From assembly GCA_965249525.1 (NCBI GenBank), contig OZ252237.1, forward strand, positions 124,001-188,000: a stretch of 64,000 nucleotides of DNA, in the 5' to 3' direction. This document shows, piece by piece, positions 42,471 to 51,351 of this stretch. Source of the stretch: G965240465 sp965249525. Lineage in GTDB: Bacteria > SAR324 > JACQKK01. The notes under the pieces are model-generated. The model saw nothing but the letters and a program-made list of their open reading frames with translations. It was not told where the DNA came from and made no database searches. The position numbers and the translations under genes are program-made. Numbering within the stretch: position 1 is the first letter of the stretch; each line of letters starts with the position of its first letter.

Positions 42471-44090
42471 TTAAAAAGCTGCGCCTTTTAGACGGCGGCG
42501 CATATGGTTTCTTATCCAGATACCGCTAAGGCTGAGCAAGATAACAATTAATATCAGCAGTAAAGAGGTGAAGTACACCATGGGTTCGGTTGCCTCAGCA
42601 TTGGGAGATTGAAAGCCCAAATCAAAAATGTGGAAAGCCAGATGCATAAACTTTCGTTCTAGATGAAGATAGGGGAATTGGGTATCCAGAGGCAAGTTGG
42701 GGGCAAGTTTCACCACGCCTGTAATCATCAAAGGTGCAGTTTCTCCGGCTGCACGGGCGATGGCTAGTACAAATCCGGTAAGAATACTCGGTGTAGCCAT
42801 AGGCAGCACCACGCGGGTAAGGGTTTGCAGACGGGTGGCACCCAGTGCGTAAGAAGCTTGTCTGAGATCTTTGGGGATAGAAGACAAGCCCTCTTCTGTA
42901 GCCACAATCACCACAGGCACCGTGAGCAGCGCCAAAGTGAGGCTGGCCCATAAGATACCCCCTGTACCAAAGGTGGGAGTGGGCAAACGTTCTGGAAAGA
43001 AGAATTTATCCAAACCGCCTCCAATACCATAAACGAAAAATCCCAGCCCAAACACCCCAAATACAATAGAAGGCACCCCTGCCAAATTGTATACAGCTAC
43101 CCGCACCATGCTCAACAACAATCCTTCTTTGGCGTATTCGCGTAAATACACCGCTGCTAATACACCTAGGGGAATACAAAACAGACTCATTAAGAATACC
43201 ATTAGCACGGTGCCAAAAATGGCTGGAGCCAATCCCCCTTCGGTGTTAGCCTCTCGCGGCTGTTGGGTGAGTATTGCTACCAATTTTTGCAAGTACAACC
43301 CCATTTTTGCTACTGGGGAAAGTGCATTGGGATATGTCACTTGAACGATATCCACCAAAGGAATGGTCATGGTGCGGCCGTGGCTGTCGGTAAAACTGGC
43401 TTGGTTTTGGCGCAATTGTTCTAGTTGGGTTTGGAAGTCCAAGCGCAGTGTTTCAAATTCCTCTGTCAGTTCTTGTTGCCTTTTTTGTAGGCGATTGATA
43501 ACAACGGCATGATCAGTGGGGTTGCGCCAGGCCAGTCGCAATGCTTTTAGGCGCAGACTTTCTTGGCGTTTTGCCAGGCGACTGAGCTCCTTTTTTTGAG
43601 GTTGCAGCTGTTTTAGTCGTTGATGCGCTTGCTTTTGGGCAAGTTCCCAGTCAGGTTCAACTGCTGTTCGCACTGCTGTAATGTTATGCAGCTGCAAAGA
43701 TGCAAAACGACCGTAAAAATTGCCAAATTCTTGCCGCTCCAACACCACCACGTCTTGGGGGCGCTTCACTGAAGTTACTTCATCCAGCGATATCCATTGA
43801 AAATCGCTGCCGGCCAGGTCGCGATTGCCAGTTTTTAGCTTCCAGCTGGCAGGTTGGAGATCTTTCTCAGTTGTTTTCTCGCGTAGTTGTCCCAGTACTG
43901 TTGTTCCTTGTTTTAGTTGCAGTTCCAGCACATCAGCAGGCCATAAGAAACCCAGCCCATTGAATAGCAGCACCCCTACCAGTACTATCGCCAGCAGCAA
44001 GGTGAGACTAACCATCCCAGCGCATAACCACACCCAACTTTCTCCTTGGCGAACAGAGGACGCAGCTGGTGGCATAGAAGCTTGATACAT
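42471..44090 (-). CDS. pstA: Phosphate ABC transporter permease PstA, long form
   Basis: The 539-residue inner-membrane protein has an N-terminal helix (VSLTLLLAIVLVGVLLFNGL), a periplasmic insert of about 250 residues with a coiled coil (QKRQQELTEEFETLRLDFQT), then the permease core (TVLMVFLMSLFCIPLGVLAA, SIVFGVFGLGFFVY) with the EAA loop DLRQASYALGATRLQTLTRV. Long PstA forms of this kind occur in some proteobacteria. The ATG at 44090 lies 10 bases after the pstC stop. Confidence 0.9.
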   Translation of the reverse strand: MYQASMPPAASSVRQGESWVWLCAGMVSLTLLLAIVLVGVLLFNGLGFLWPADVLELQLKQGTTVLGQLREKTTEKDLQPASWKLKTGNRDLAGSDFQWISLDEVTSVKRPQDVVVLERQEFGNFYGRFASLQLHNITAVRTAVEPDWELAQKQAHQRLKQLQPQKKELSRLAKRQESLRLKALRLAWRNPTDHAVVINRLQKRQQELTEEFETLRLDFQTQLEQLRQNQASFTDSHGRTMTIPLVDIVQVTYPNALSPVAKMGLYLQKLVAILTQQPREANTEGGLAPAIFGTVLMVFLMSLFCIPLGVLAAVYLREYAKEGLLLSMVRVAVYNLAGVPSIVFGVFGLGFFVYGIGGGLDKFFFPERLPTPTFGTGGILWASLTLALLTVPVVIVATEEGLSSIPKDLRQASYALGATRLQTLTRVVLPMATPSILTGFVLAIARAAGETAPLMITGVVKLAPNLPLDTQFPYLHLERKFMHLAFHIFDLGFQSPNAEATEPMVYFTSLLLILIVILLSLSGIWIRNHMRRRLKGAAF

Positions 44091-44100
44091 GGGATTATTC

Positions 44101-46332
44101 CTAGTAATTGCCAAAGCGTTGGCGCAAGCGCGAACGTACAATTTCTGCCACGGAATTGATAACAAAGGTGGCAGCAAACAGCATCACTGCTGAGAGAAAC
44201 AGTGTGCGGTACAGCGTACTTCCGCGAGGGGCTTCGGGAATTTCCACTGCGATATTTGCCGATAAGGTGCGCATGCCAGTGAAGATGCTGGCATCTAGGA
44301 TGGGAGTATTGCCAGCAGCCATCAAAATAATCATGGTTTCTCCTACTGCGCGTCCCAGCCCCAGCATTAAGGCAGCAAAGATGCCCGGGCTGGCCGAAGG
44401 CAACACCACTCGCCACAAAGTCTGCCAGCGAGAAGCCCCCAATGCCAAAGAAGCTGCTGTGAGGCGGCGAGGAACATTGCTGAGGGCATCCTCAGAAATG
44501 CTGAATACGCTGGGTACTACCGCAAATCCTAAAGCGATAGCAATAATGATGGCGTTGCGTTGATCATAATGGACACCCAAGTTTTGAGACAGCCATTGGC
44601 TGAAAGGAGCACCTAGCAAGAGCTTATCCAGCAAATTGCCCAGCTGAAATGCCAGCAATGCTGCGCATGCCACTGTGGGAATAACCAGCAAAAATTCTCT
44701 TCCCCGCAGACGATTAAGCCAGCCCAATCGGTTGTCTAGCTTTGTTAGTAGTTGCAAAAGTACCAAGATGAATGGAGGCAGCAACCCTAGGGTGATCAGC
44801 ATACCGCTTAGGCGAGCTTCCACCAATGGCGCCAGCCAGAAAGCTGCCAGAAAACCCAAAATGACTGTAGGGACTGCATCTATTAATTCAAACATCGGTT
44901 TGATGATGTTTCGCAGCCTGGATTCCATTAGCTGGCTGGCATATAGCGCACTGATAACCCCCAAAGGGGCGGCGAATAACATACCATAAAAAGTGGCTTT
45001 TAAGGTTCCGAATACCAAAGGTATGAGGCTCAATTTGGGTTCGGCGTCATCAGTGGCTGCCGAAGACTGCCACAGGTATTGGGGTTCTTGATAACCCTCA
45101 TACCTAATCTGTCCAAAGAAGGATCGCCAACCTCCTTCTGGATAAGGTGCCTCTAAGCTCCACAAAGATAGTCCGCCTTCGGCATTCATGCTTAACACGG
45201 TTTGGTCGCGCACATCCAAAGCAGCCATTTGCAAAGGTGGCTGAATGGGCAAGTGTATCAGCCTGCGCCCGCTGGTGTTGTGGCTGAAACTTAGACTGCC
45301 GTTGGCAGCCAGACTAAGCAAACTTTTGGAGCGCGATGCACTTATCAGCTGTTGAATGGGAGCTTGGTGAGCGCTCCAGCTTCGTACCTGTTGTAGTATC
45401 AGCGATTCGTTCTCAATATCAATGCTGGAGAGCCAACTGCTGACTGTGCCATCAGCATGCCCCGCTAATAGCGTTTGATCACCCAGCAGCAGGCTAAGGG
45501 CAGTGATGGGCAGCGGCAGGGAGTGCTGGCTGTTGGGAGAAAATGAGCCTTTGGTTTCAGAAGCCTCTATATGCCAATACAGCAGCAAGCCTTGATGGCT
45601 GGCAGCATAGGCATGTTGTCCATCTGCACTCACTGCTAGGTAAGCCAATTCTTGGGCAGGAAGACCGCTTTCTAATAGCAGGATGTGGCGGATGTTCTCC
45701 CCGCTGGCAAACAAGCTTTCTTGTTGGCGCCAACGTTCTAACAACAAGCGCCCATCAGGCAATAAATTTAGGCGGGTATCGCCTGTTTCATGGGCATGCA
45801 GTACTGCTTGTAGTGGAGCGTCATTTGCGGCGGGTGGTGCTCGGTGGCTTAACAATTGCCAATCAGGCAAGATGGTACGTTGTTGCTGCGCATCAAATTG
45901 TGGACGCACGTTAATTTGCACCAGACTGGTGGCAGCGTTGTTCCAAAACAAACTGTAGCGACCCTGTCCTAGGTAACTCACCTGTTGCAAATGGACATAG
46001 CCAGTCTGATTAGGTCGCAAATTATACACAGCCGAGGATTCCCCAGAGGGCAGTGTAAAAAAGTGTAGTTTGCCGTTGCGATTCAGGTTGAATCCCAACT
46101 GGCGATATTCTCCCACACCCAGTGCCAGTACTTCGTTGGGGAGAAAGGTTGGAGGAGTGGGTATTTTTGCCAACAGTCGTAGCTGGGCAGAGAAAAACAA
46201 CGGTGCTGCCACGGCTGTTATCAGTACCAGCATTCCCAGCACGCAGACAATCACACCCACTCCCCCGGCATTCACTAGCCAGGTGACTAGCCTATCCAAT
46301 CGCTTGATATGCTTAATCCGTGTGGTGTTCAT
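44101..46332 (-). CDS. pstC: Phosphate ABC transporter permease PstC with large periplasmic domain
   Basis: The 743-residue protein has one N-terminal helix (VGVIVCVLGMLVLITAVAAP), a periplasmic insert of about 370 residues that looks like beta-propeller repeats (LAYLAVSADGQHAYAAS, LLAGHADGTVSSWL, AALDVRDQTVLSMNAEGGLS), and a C-terminal permease core with the loop RRLTAASLALGASRWQTLWR. The insert may interact with PstS or the envelope. I use ATG 46332; TTG codons upstream are in frame. Confidence 0.9.
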   Translation of the reverse strand: MNTTRIKHIKRLDRLVTWLVNAGGVGVIVCVLGMLVLITAVAAPLFFSAQLRLLAKIPTPPTFLPNEVLALGVGEYRQLGFNLNRNGKLHFFTLPSGESSAVYNLRPNQTGYVHLQQVSYLGQGRYSLFWNNAATSLVQINVRPQFDAQQQRTILPDWQLLSHRAPPAANDAPLQAVLHAHETGDTRLNLLPDGRLLLERWRQQESLFASGENIRHILLLESGLPAQELAYLAVSADGQHAYAASHQGLLLYWHIEASETKGSFSPNSQHSLPLPITALSLLLGDQTLLAGHADGTVSSWLSSIDIENESLILQQVRSWSAHQAPIQQLISASRSKSLLSLAANGSLSFSHNTSGRRLIHLPIQPPLQMAALDVRDQTVLSMNAEGGLSLWSLEAPYPEGGWRSFFGQIRYEGYQEPQYLWQSSAATDDAEPKLSLIPLVFGTLKATFYGMLFAAPLGVISALYASQLMESRLRNIIKPMFELIDAVPTVILGFLAAFWLAPLVEARLSGMLITLGLLPPFILVLLQLLTKLDNRLGWLNRLRGREFLLVIPTVACAALLAFQLGNLLDKLLLGAPFSQWLSQNLGVHYDQRNAIIIAIALGFAVVPSVFSISEDALSNVPRRLTAASLALGASRWQTLWRVVLPSASPGIFAALMLGLGRAVGETMIILMAAGNTPILDASIFTGMRTLSANIAVEIPEAPRGSTLYRTLFLSAVMLFAATFVINSVAEIVRSRLRQRFGNY

Positions 46333-46441
46333 GGCAAGCAACAACAAGAAAAAACAAAAGCACCCCCATCAACATCATCAGCAAACCAAACCGATGCTTT
46401 CCTATTTGTTGCGTGTTGTTTTTCTTAATTTAAGCAAATGG

Positions 46442-47464
46442 TTAGCGCAGACCCAATTGTTTTCTAATCTTGACTGCTTCGCTGTAAGGCAGCGGGAAGT
46501 AGCCAGTTTTCACTACCACTTCTTGACCTTCTTTGGAAAGCACCAAATCCAAGAATGACCCGGTGAGCTTATCTGGTGCTTTTCTTGGTTGCTTTGATAC
46601 ATAGACGTACAACAACCGCGACAATGGATAATTTCCACTCATGGCTGCTTTTGGTGAAGGTGGGTAGGCACGGCCACCTGTCTTGGCACTCAAGGGCACC
46701 ACACGCACATCGGCCGTACGATAGCCAATGCCGCTATAACCAATACCTGCAATATCTGCTGCTATACCAGAAACCACCGCAGAAGAACCGGGTTGTTCCT
46801 TTACCGACGAGCGATAATCACCCTTAAAAAGCGCAACTTGCTTGAAGTATCCGTAAGTTCCTGAAGCTGAATTACGACCGTAAAAGCTAATGGATCGGGA
46901 ACCCAGACTACCCTTTAACCCAACTTGATTCCAGCGACTAATGTCATGGGGATATCCACCCCGCCGTGTACTAGAAAATATGGCATCCACTTGTCCCAAG
47001 CTCAATGCTTTCAAAGGGTTGTTTTTATGCACATATACCGCCAAGGCGTCCACTGCCACTGGTATGGCGGTTGGCTTAAATCTATATTTTTTCTCAAATG
47101 CCTCCAGTTCACTGGCTTTCATCGCTCGCGACATAGGACCTAGCTGTGAAACTCCTTCGATCAATGCCGGGGGTGCAGTGCTAGATCCCTTACCCTCAAT
47201 CTGTACATTCACATTGGGGTGATAGGAACGAAAGCGCTCTGCCAATAAGGTCATTAAATTGTTGAGGGTATCTGAACCCACACTGTTCAAGTTTCCGCTT
47301 ACACCTGCTGTTCGCTGATAAGAGGGATACTGCTTATTCACCTTTATTGTTTGAGCAAACAGCTGATCTCCAGCTGCCAACAAAAAGACCAATAATCCTA
47401 TACGCAGCCAATGTATTTTCCATACAACAATAATCTGTTGCTGGGCACTTGCTTTTTTAAGCAT
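46442..47464 (-). CDS. pstS: Periplasmic phosphate-binding protein PstS
   Basis: The 340-residue protein has a long signal peptide ending LLAAGDQLFA, then the phosphate-binding domain with NSVGSDTLNNLM, GKGSSTAPPALIEG and FYGRNSASGTYGYFK. TAGGAGA lies 7 bases before ATG 47464. It heads the pstSCAB-phoU unit. I found no clear PhoB box (paired CTGTCAT repeats) upstream, although a TTCCAA-N3-TTGGAA palindrome is present. Confidence 0.93.
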   Translation of the reverse strand: MLKKASAQQQIIVVWKIHWLRIGLLVFLLAAGDQLFAQTIKVNKQYPSYQRTAGVSGNLNSVGSDTLNNLMTLLAERFRSYHPNVNVQIEGKGSSTAPPALIEGVSQLGPMSRAMKASELEAFEKKYRFKPTAIPVAVDALAVYVHKNNPLKALSLGQVDAIFSSTRRGGYPHDISRWNQVGLKGSLGSRSISFYGRNSASGTYGYFKQVALFKGDYRSSVKEQPGSSAVVSGIAADIAGIGYSGIGYRTADVRVVPLSAKTGGRAYPPSPKAAMSGNYPLSRLLYVYVSKQPRKAPDKLTGSFLDLVLSKEGQEVVVKTGYFPLPYSEAVKIRKQLGLR

Positions 47465-47956
47465 CAATATATCTCCTACAAAGAAAACCGTTGTTCAGTC
47501 TATAAACAAAGCGACTAGAAGCAGCCCCGCAAAAATGGAGCAGCCACACAGCTTGTTGGCCTAAATAGCTCCAGCTGCCTATCGCTTGTTGCGGTAAATT
47601 TGCAACGATGAGTAAAAAAAGATCCCCACTGCCAGAAGGCAGTATAGAAAAGTCCGATCCCAGAACCATAAGGCTTTGCAAAAAGAATCTCACTTTCTAC
47701 AAAAGCTATAAAGACGCACTTTCCAACGATTGGAATATCATATACCGTCTTCTAAATTGAGACTAGCGACGGGCAAAAATTTGTCAACAAAAAAATAAAA
47801 AGCTGTGAAGAAATCATGCAGGGTTATATGTCTGGCAAGCCATTGGGGGTTTACATCTTGTTTTTCAAATGGGATAAAACAAAAGAAACCTGTTTCAGCG
47901 GAGCAAGCAGCAACACAAGCCAGGGCAGCAGCCATAACAAAAAACTAAGCAAAACT
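47465..47956. other. Divergent intergenic region pstS/lipoprotein
   Basis: These 492 bases hold the pst promoter on the minus strand and that of the lipoprotein on the plus strand. TTCCAACGATTGGAA (47721-47735) is a perfect 6-bp palindrome with a 3-base centre, a possible operator. I see no PhoB box and no convincing gene. Confidence 0.4.
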
Positions 47957-48409
47957 ATGCAGCGAGCAAACACAGCTAACACACCAAGTCTGGTAAAAAC
48001 AGTGCTTTTGCTGTCAGTCATGATGCTGGCAGTGATGGCTGCTTGTGGAGACAATGAAGAAGATTTCAATTCTGAAGGCACCAGTTCCAGTCCAAAAAGC
48101 TTCAGCTACAGTGGTTCTGGTCTGAGTGAGTCTGGTAGTGTGGGCACTACCAGCAGCTATTATCGGGTTACGGGCCTTTCTGATGACACAGAGTATACAG
48201 TCTCTATCTCTGGTCTCACCGAAGATGCCGATCTGTATGTATACGAGAGCGACTTCAGTTCTGACAACATTGAGTGTGCTTCACTGGATGGTACGAATTC
48301 AGAAAGTTGCAGTCATACGACTGGTTCGGGCATTACGGAATTGTATATTCGGGTGAAGCCAATCGCCTATAATAATGGCAGCAGATTTACCCTTTCGGTC
48401 TCGCCATAA
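47957..48409 (+). CDS. Predicted lipoprotein with PPC-like domain
   Basis: The 150-residue protein has a signal peptide with lipobox VMAAC (residues about 24-28), an acidic/serine linker, and a C-terminal beta domain (YYRVTGLSDDTEYTVSISGL, TEDADLYVYES, CSHTTGSGITELYIRV) that resembles the bacterial pre-peptidase C-terminal domain. Two cysteines may form a disulphide. Function is unknown; a cell-surface or periplasmic binding role is likely. The frame extends upstream, but the lipobox sets the start at 47957. No clear ribosome site is visible. Confidence 0.65.
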   Translation: MQRANTANTPSLVKTVLLLSVMMLAVMAACGDNEEDFNSEGTSSSPKSFSYSGSGLSESGSVGTTSSYYRVTGLSDDTEYTVSISGLTEDADLYVYESDFSSDNIECASLDGTNSESCSHTTGSGITELYIRVKPIAYNNGSRFTLSVSP

Positions 48410-48476
48410 TTTTCAGTGATGGTCTTGTTTTTGGAATGCCGTTTGGAATGCTGGCAGCCAGGCTGATTAGCCAATT

Positions 48477-49208
48477 CTAGGGTTGGTTGTCGGCTTGATG
48501 GGTCATCCAACAGAGGCTGAGTACCCAGGGAGGCTTTTGCCAAATTAGACCTTTTCCTTGCTGCAAAGAAGGCAGGTTTCCTTGGGCATGCCAGTGCAAC
48601 TGTTGCCAGTTGGCAGAAGAGGATTCAGTGTTATTGAGGGGGGTGATGGTCACCTTGATATCCAAAAACCCCAGCCAAGTTTGCCAACGGGAATAGGTGG
48701 CTTTGAACACACTTTCCTTGGCGGAAAAATATGCCAGTACTTCCAACAAACGATAAGGTGAGGTTAGTTGACGGCGTTCTTGTTCAGAAAGGATGCGCTT
48801 GGCTAAGCCTTGGGTGTTGAATAAAGGACGTTCTTGTTCCAAGTCTGCCCCCAGAGCAGCCAGTTGATGTTTCCAAGCGACTGCGGCTAGTGCCCACTTG
48901 CCGGCATGACTGATGCTGCCAGTTACACCTGCCGGCCAAAGTGGCAGACCATGGGAATTTCGCCCAATAGCTGCGTTTGCTAAATCTGGAGATAGCTGTG
49001 CCAATGCTTGGCGGGCAGTCTGCCTCCCCAGCAAAAAGATATGGCGTCTTTTAGGATGCGCATTGGCTGGTAGCAACTGGCGTTCTTGCGGATATGTCGA
49101 TGACGGGGTGCTGGCAGACAGAGGCAGTAAGGCAACCTTAATAGCTTTGGGCAGCAAAGAATGCTGAGACAACTCTGGAATAGAAATAGCCTGGCGGCGA
49201 AAAGACAT
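48477..49208 (-). CDS. 4'-Phosphopantetheinyl transferase, EntD/Sfp type
   Basis: The enzyme moves phosphopantetheine from CoA to a serine of carrier proteins. The 243-residue protein has the three family motifs: GSISHAGKWALAAVA, LGADLEQ and FSAKESVFKATY. It is of the longer EntD/Sfp-like class that serves secondary-metabolite or special lipid carriers rather than the AcpS class. The acyl-carrier domain beginning at 62148 is a possible client. ATG 49208 is preferred; a longer frame to 49262 adds a hydrophobic stretch unlike the family. Confidence 0.85.
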   Translation of the reverse strand: MSFRRQAISIPELSQHSLLPKAIKVALLPLSASTPSSTYPQERQLLPANAHPKRRHIFLLGRQTARQALAQLSPDLANAAIGRNSHGLPLWPAGVTGSISHAGKWALAAVAWKHQLAALGADLEQERPLFNTQGLAKRILSEQERRQLTSPYRLLEVLAYFSAKESVFKATYSRWQTWLGFLDIKVTITPLNNTESSSANWQQLHWHAQGNLPSLQQGKGLIWQKPPWVLSLCWMTHQADNQP

Positions 49209-49358
49209 GTGAGGTAGCAGAATGAATAAAAAAGAACATACATAATGAAGAGAGTGCTGCAAATGGTTGGTGGTTTCCAGTCACCAAGGCCATTCAGCCA
49301 GCAGAGGAAGGCAGAATGCTTCCAAAAAGTCTGCTTTTTGAGATATGGTTAGCACACT

Positions 49359-50105
49359 GTGTTGATTCTACCAGCCATAGATTTAAAAGGGGGACGTTGC
49401 GTACGACTGTGCCAAGGAGAAGTTTCCCAAGTGACAGTGTACGCAGAAAATCCCGCCGAACAGGCACAAGTGTTTGAGGCAGCTGGGGCGCGCATGCTGC
49501 ATGTGGTGGATTTGGATGGAGCATTGGAGAGCGGAGCTGCCAATATTAAGGCAGTAAAAGCTATTCGGCAAGCGGTGCGTATTCCGATTCAATTGGGGGG
49601 CGGTTTGCGCGATCTGACAGCAGTAGATGCTGCACTGGACGCAGGAATAGACTCAGTGATTATAGGTACACTTGCAGTACAGAATATGTCAGCAGTAGAA
49701 ACCGCCCTGAAAAAACACGGACCACAACGCATTCAATTAGGTGTAGATACCCGCAAAGGTTTCTTGGCATTGCGCGGCTGGAAGGAGCAAACCACCATGC
49801 AGGCAGATACATTTGCACAGCATTGGCACAAAGCAGGCATGGAGCGTGCTGTGTTCACCGATATTGCACGGGATGGTATGCTCCAAGGAATGAATTTACA
49901 AGCTATTGAATCATTCGCACGTGCTAGTGGCCTCAAAGTCACCGCTTCTGGGGGGGTGAAAAGCATACAAGATATTCAATTTCTCAAAACACTAGAACCC
50001 TACGGAGTAGATCGTGTGATTGTTGGCAAGGCTATCTATGAAGGGCGTTTTCTCTTGAGTGAATTCAAACACATAGACCCTCCACCAGCTTCCAGAGGCG
50101 CATGA
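49359..50105 (+). CDS. hisA: Phosphoribosylformimino-aminoimidazole carboxamide ribotide isomerase
   Basis: HisA carries out the fourth step of histidine synthesis. The 248-residue TIM barrel has LPAIDLKGGRCVRL with the catalytic aspartate, MLHVVDLDGAL, IQLGGGLRD and FTDIARDGMLQG. The start is GTG at 49359, with no strong ribosome site. The stop overlaps hisF by 4 bases. hisH is not adjacent. Confidence 0.94.
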   Translation: MLILPAIDLKGGRCVRLCQGEVSQVTVYAENPAEQAQVFEAAGARMLHVVDLDGALESGAANIKAVKAIRQAVRIPIQLGGGLRDLTAVDAALDAGIDSVIIGTLAVQNMSAVETALKKHGPQRIQLGVDTRKGFLALRGWKEQTTMQADTFAQHWHKAGMERAVFTDIARDGMLQGMNLQAIESFARASGLKVTASGGVKSIQDIQFLKTLEPYGVDRVIVGKAIYEGRFLLSEFKHIDPPPASRGA

Positions 50106-50866
50106 TGCTCGCTAAACGCATCATCCCCTGTCTGGATATCCACCGTGGCCGAGTGGTGAAAGGAATCAGCTTTCAAGGCTTGCGCGATGCTGGTAATCCC
50201 GAAGCAATGGCCATCCACTACAATGAACAAGGCGCAGATGAACTGGTATTCCTAGACATCTCTGCCAGCCACGAAGGTCGCAAACTTACCCTAAAACTAG
50301 CAGAACAACTCGCCCGCCACCTCTTCATCCCCTTTACCATTGGCGGCGGCATCACCAGCCTAGAAGACATCCATCGCATAGTCACCGCAGGCGCAGATAA
50401 AGTCTCCCTCAATACTGCCGCCATTAAAAACCCCCAGCTTATTTCCCAGGGGGCACAACAATTCGGTTCCCAGTGCATCGTACTAGCCATGGATGTTAAA
50501 CGAGAACAACACAGCTGGCGAGTCTACACCCATGGAGGTCGCCATCCCACCAACCTCAGTGCTCTTCAATGGGCACAACAAGCTGCCCAACTGGGTGCAG
50601 GAGAAATCTTGCTCACCAGCATGGACGAAGATGGTCGTCGCCAAGGATTTGACCTAGAACTCACTCACACCATCAGCCAAGCGGTTTCCATCCCCGTTAT
50701 CGCCTCCGGTGGCGGCGGCGATATGTCGCACTTCCGAGATGCCTTTCAGCAGGGACATGCAGATGCTGTACTGGCAGCTTCTGTGTTTCATTACCAGCAT
50801 TTCAGCGTCCCCCAGCTGAAAAATTACCTACAGCAAAACGGTATCCCCATCCGTTCTGCAGGCTAG
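50102..50866 (+). CDS. hisF: Imidazole glycerol phosphate synthase cyclase subunit
   Basis: HisF uses ammonia from HisH to close the imidazole ring. The 254-residue barrel has the catalytic RIIPCLDIHRGRVVKG, DELVFLDISAS, FTIGGGITSLEDI and LLTSMDEDG with the second aspartate, then VIASGGGGDMSHF. It overlaps hisA (ATGATG), so the two are coupled. The coding strand is strongly C-rich compared with the G-rich 5' half of hisA. Confidence 0.95.
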   Translation: MMLAKRIIPCLDIHRGRVVKGISFQGLRDAGNPEAMAIHYNEQGADELVFLDISASHEGRKLTLKLAEQLARHLFIPFTIGGGITSLEDIHRIVTAGADKVSLNTAAIKNPQLISQGAQQFGSQCIVLAMDVKREQHSWRVYTHGGRHPTNLSALQWAQQAAQLGAGEILLTSMDEDGRRQGFDLELTHTISQAVSIPVIASGGGGDMSHFRDAFQQGHADAVLAASVFHYQHFSVPQLKNYLQQNGIPIRSAG

Positions 50867-50885
50867 CCGATGCATTTTAGCATTG

Positions 50886-50913
50886 GTAAAAAATACCAAG
50901 AAAGGATTCTTGG
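50886..50913 (-). terminator. Rho-independent terminator on the minus strand
   Basis: Read on the minus strand, CCAAGAA-TCCT-TTCTTGG forms a 7-bp stem and is followed by TATTTTTTA. It would end the tRNA-Arg transcript, whose 3' end lies about 170 bases upstream, and separate it from the convergent hisF. Confidence 0.5.
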
Positions 50914-51079
50914 GGGGAGTACTCTGGACGATGGGAGATTTGGCAGTGTCTTTGACGAAGGTGGTTTTGCCACTGGGAAGGCGGAAGCCTCAATGTTGTC
51001 CACGCTACTGCCTGTGCTCAGACTTGAAGACGAATGACTTTGTGCAGGGATAATGAGAGAGAATATGGGACAGCCAAAG

Positions 51080-51152
51080 TGCTCCCGCCAGGACTCGAAC
51101 CTAGAACAGCGGAATCGCAATCCACCGTTATATCCAGTTTAACTACGGGAGC
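51080..51152 (-). tRNA. tRNA-Arg(GCG)
   Basis: On the minus strand, acceptor GCTCCCG pairs with CGGGAGC; the D stem is GTTA/TAAC with A20 in the loop, the anticodon arm is GTGGA-TTGCGAT-TCCGC, and the T loop is TTCGAGT. The anticodon GCG (plus-strand CGC at 51116-51118) reads CGC/CGU. A20 and C35 fit arginine identity. CCA is not encoded. Most bacteria use ACG (inosine) here, so this isoacceptor is unusual. Confidence 0.88.
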
Positions 51153-51351
51153 CGCTAGGTAGGCTACGGGGGTTAATTTGCCATGTTGCTGAAGGGTATG
51201 TCAAAGGACGGTATAACAAAATAATGAATTGTAGCTAAAAGGTGACAGGGATGCATGCAAATTGGGGATCGTGGTAAACTTAGTTCTAAGAGAAGGGCTG
51301 CGACAGTGGTGCCAGCAAGTGGCGGGAATGCTTTGCTAATGGGAGATGATA

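Noticed and set aside
47465..47956. PhoB box upstream of pstS
   Set aside because: I could not find paired CTGTCAT-like repeats at 11-base spacing; only an unrelated palindrome is present.
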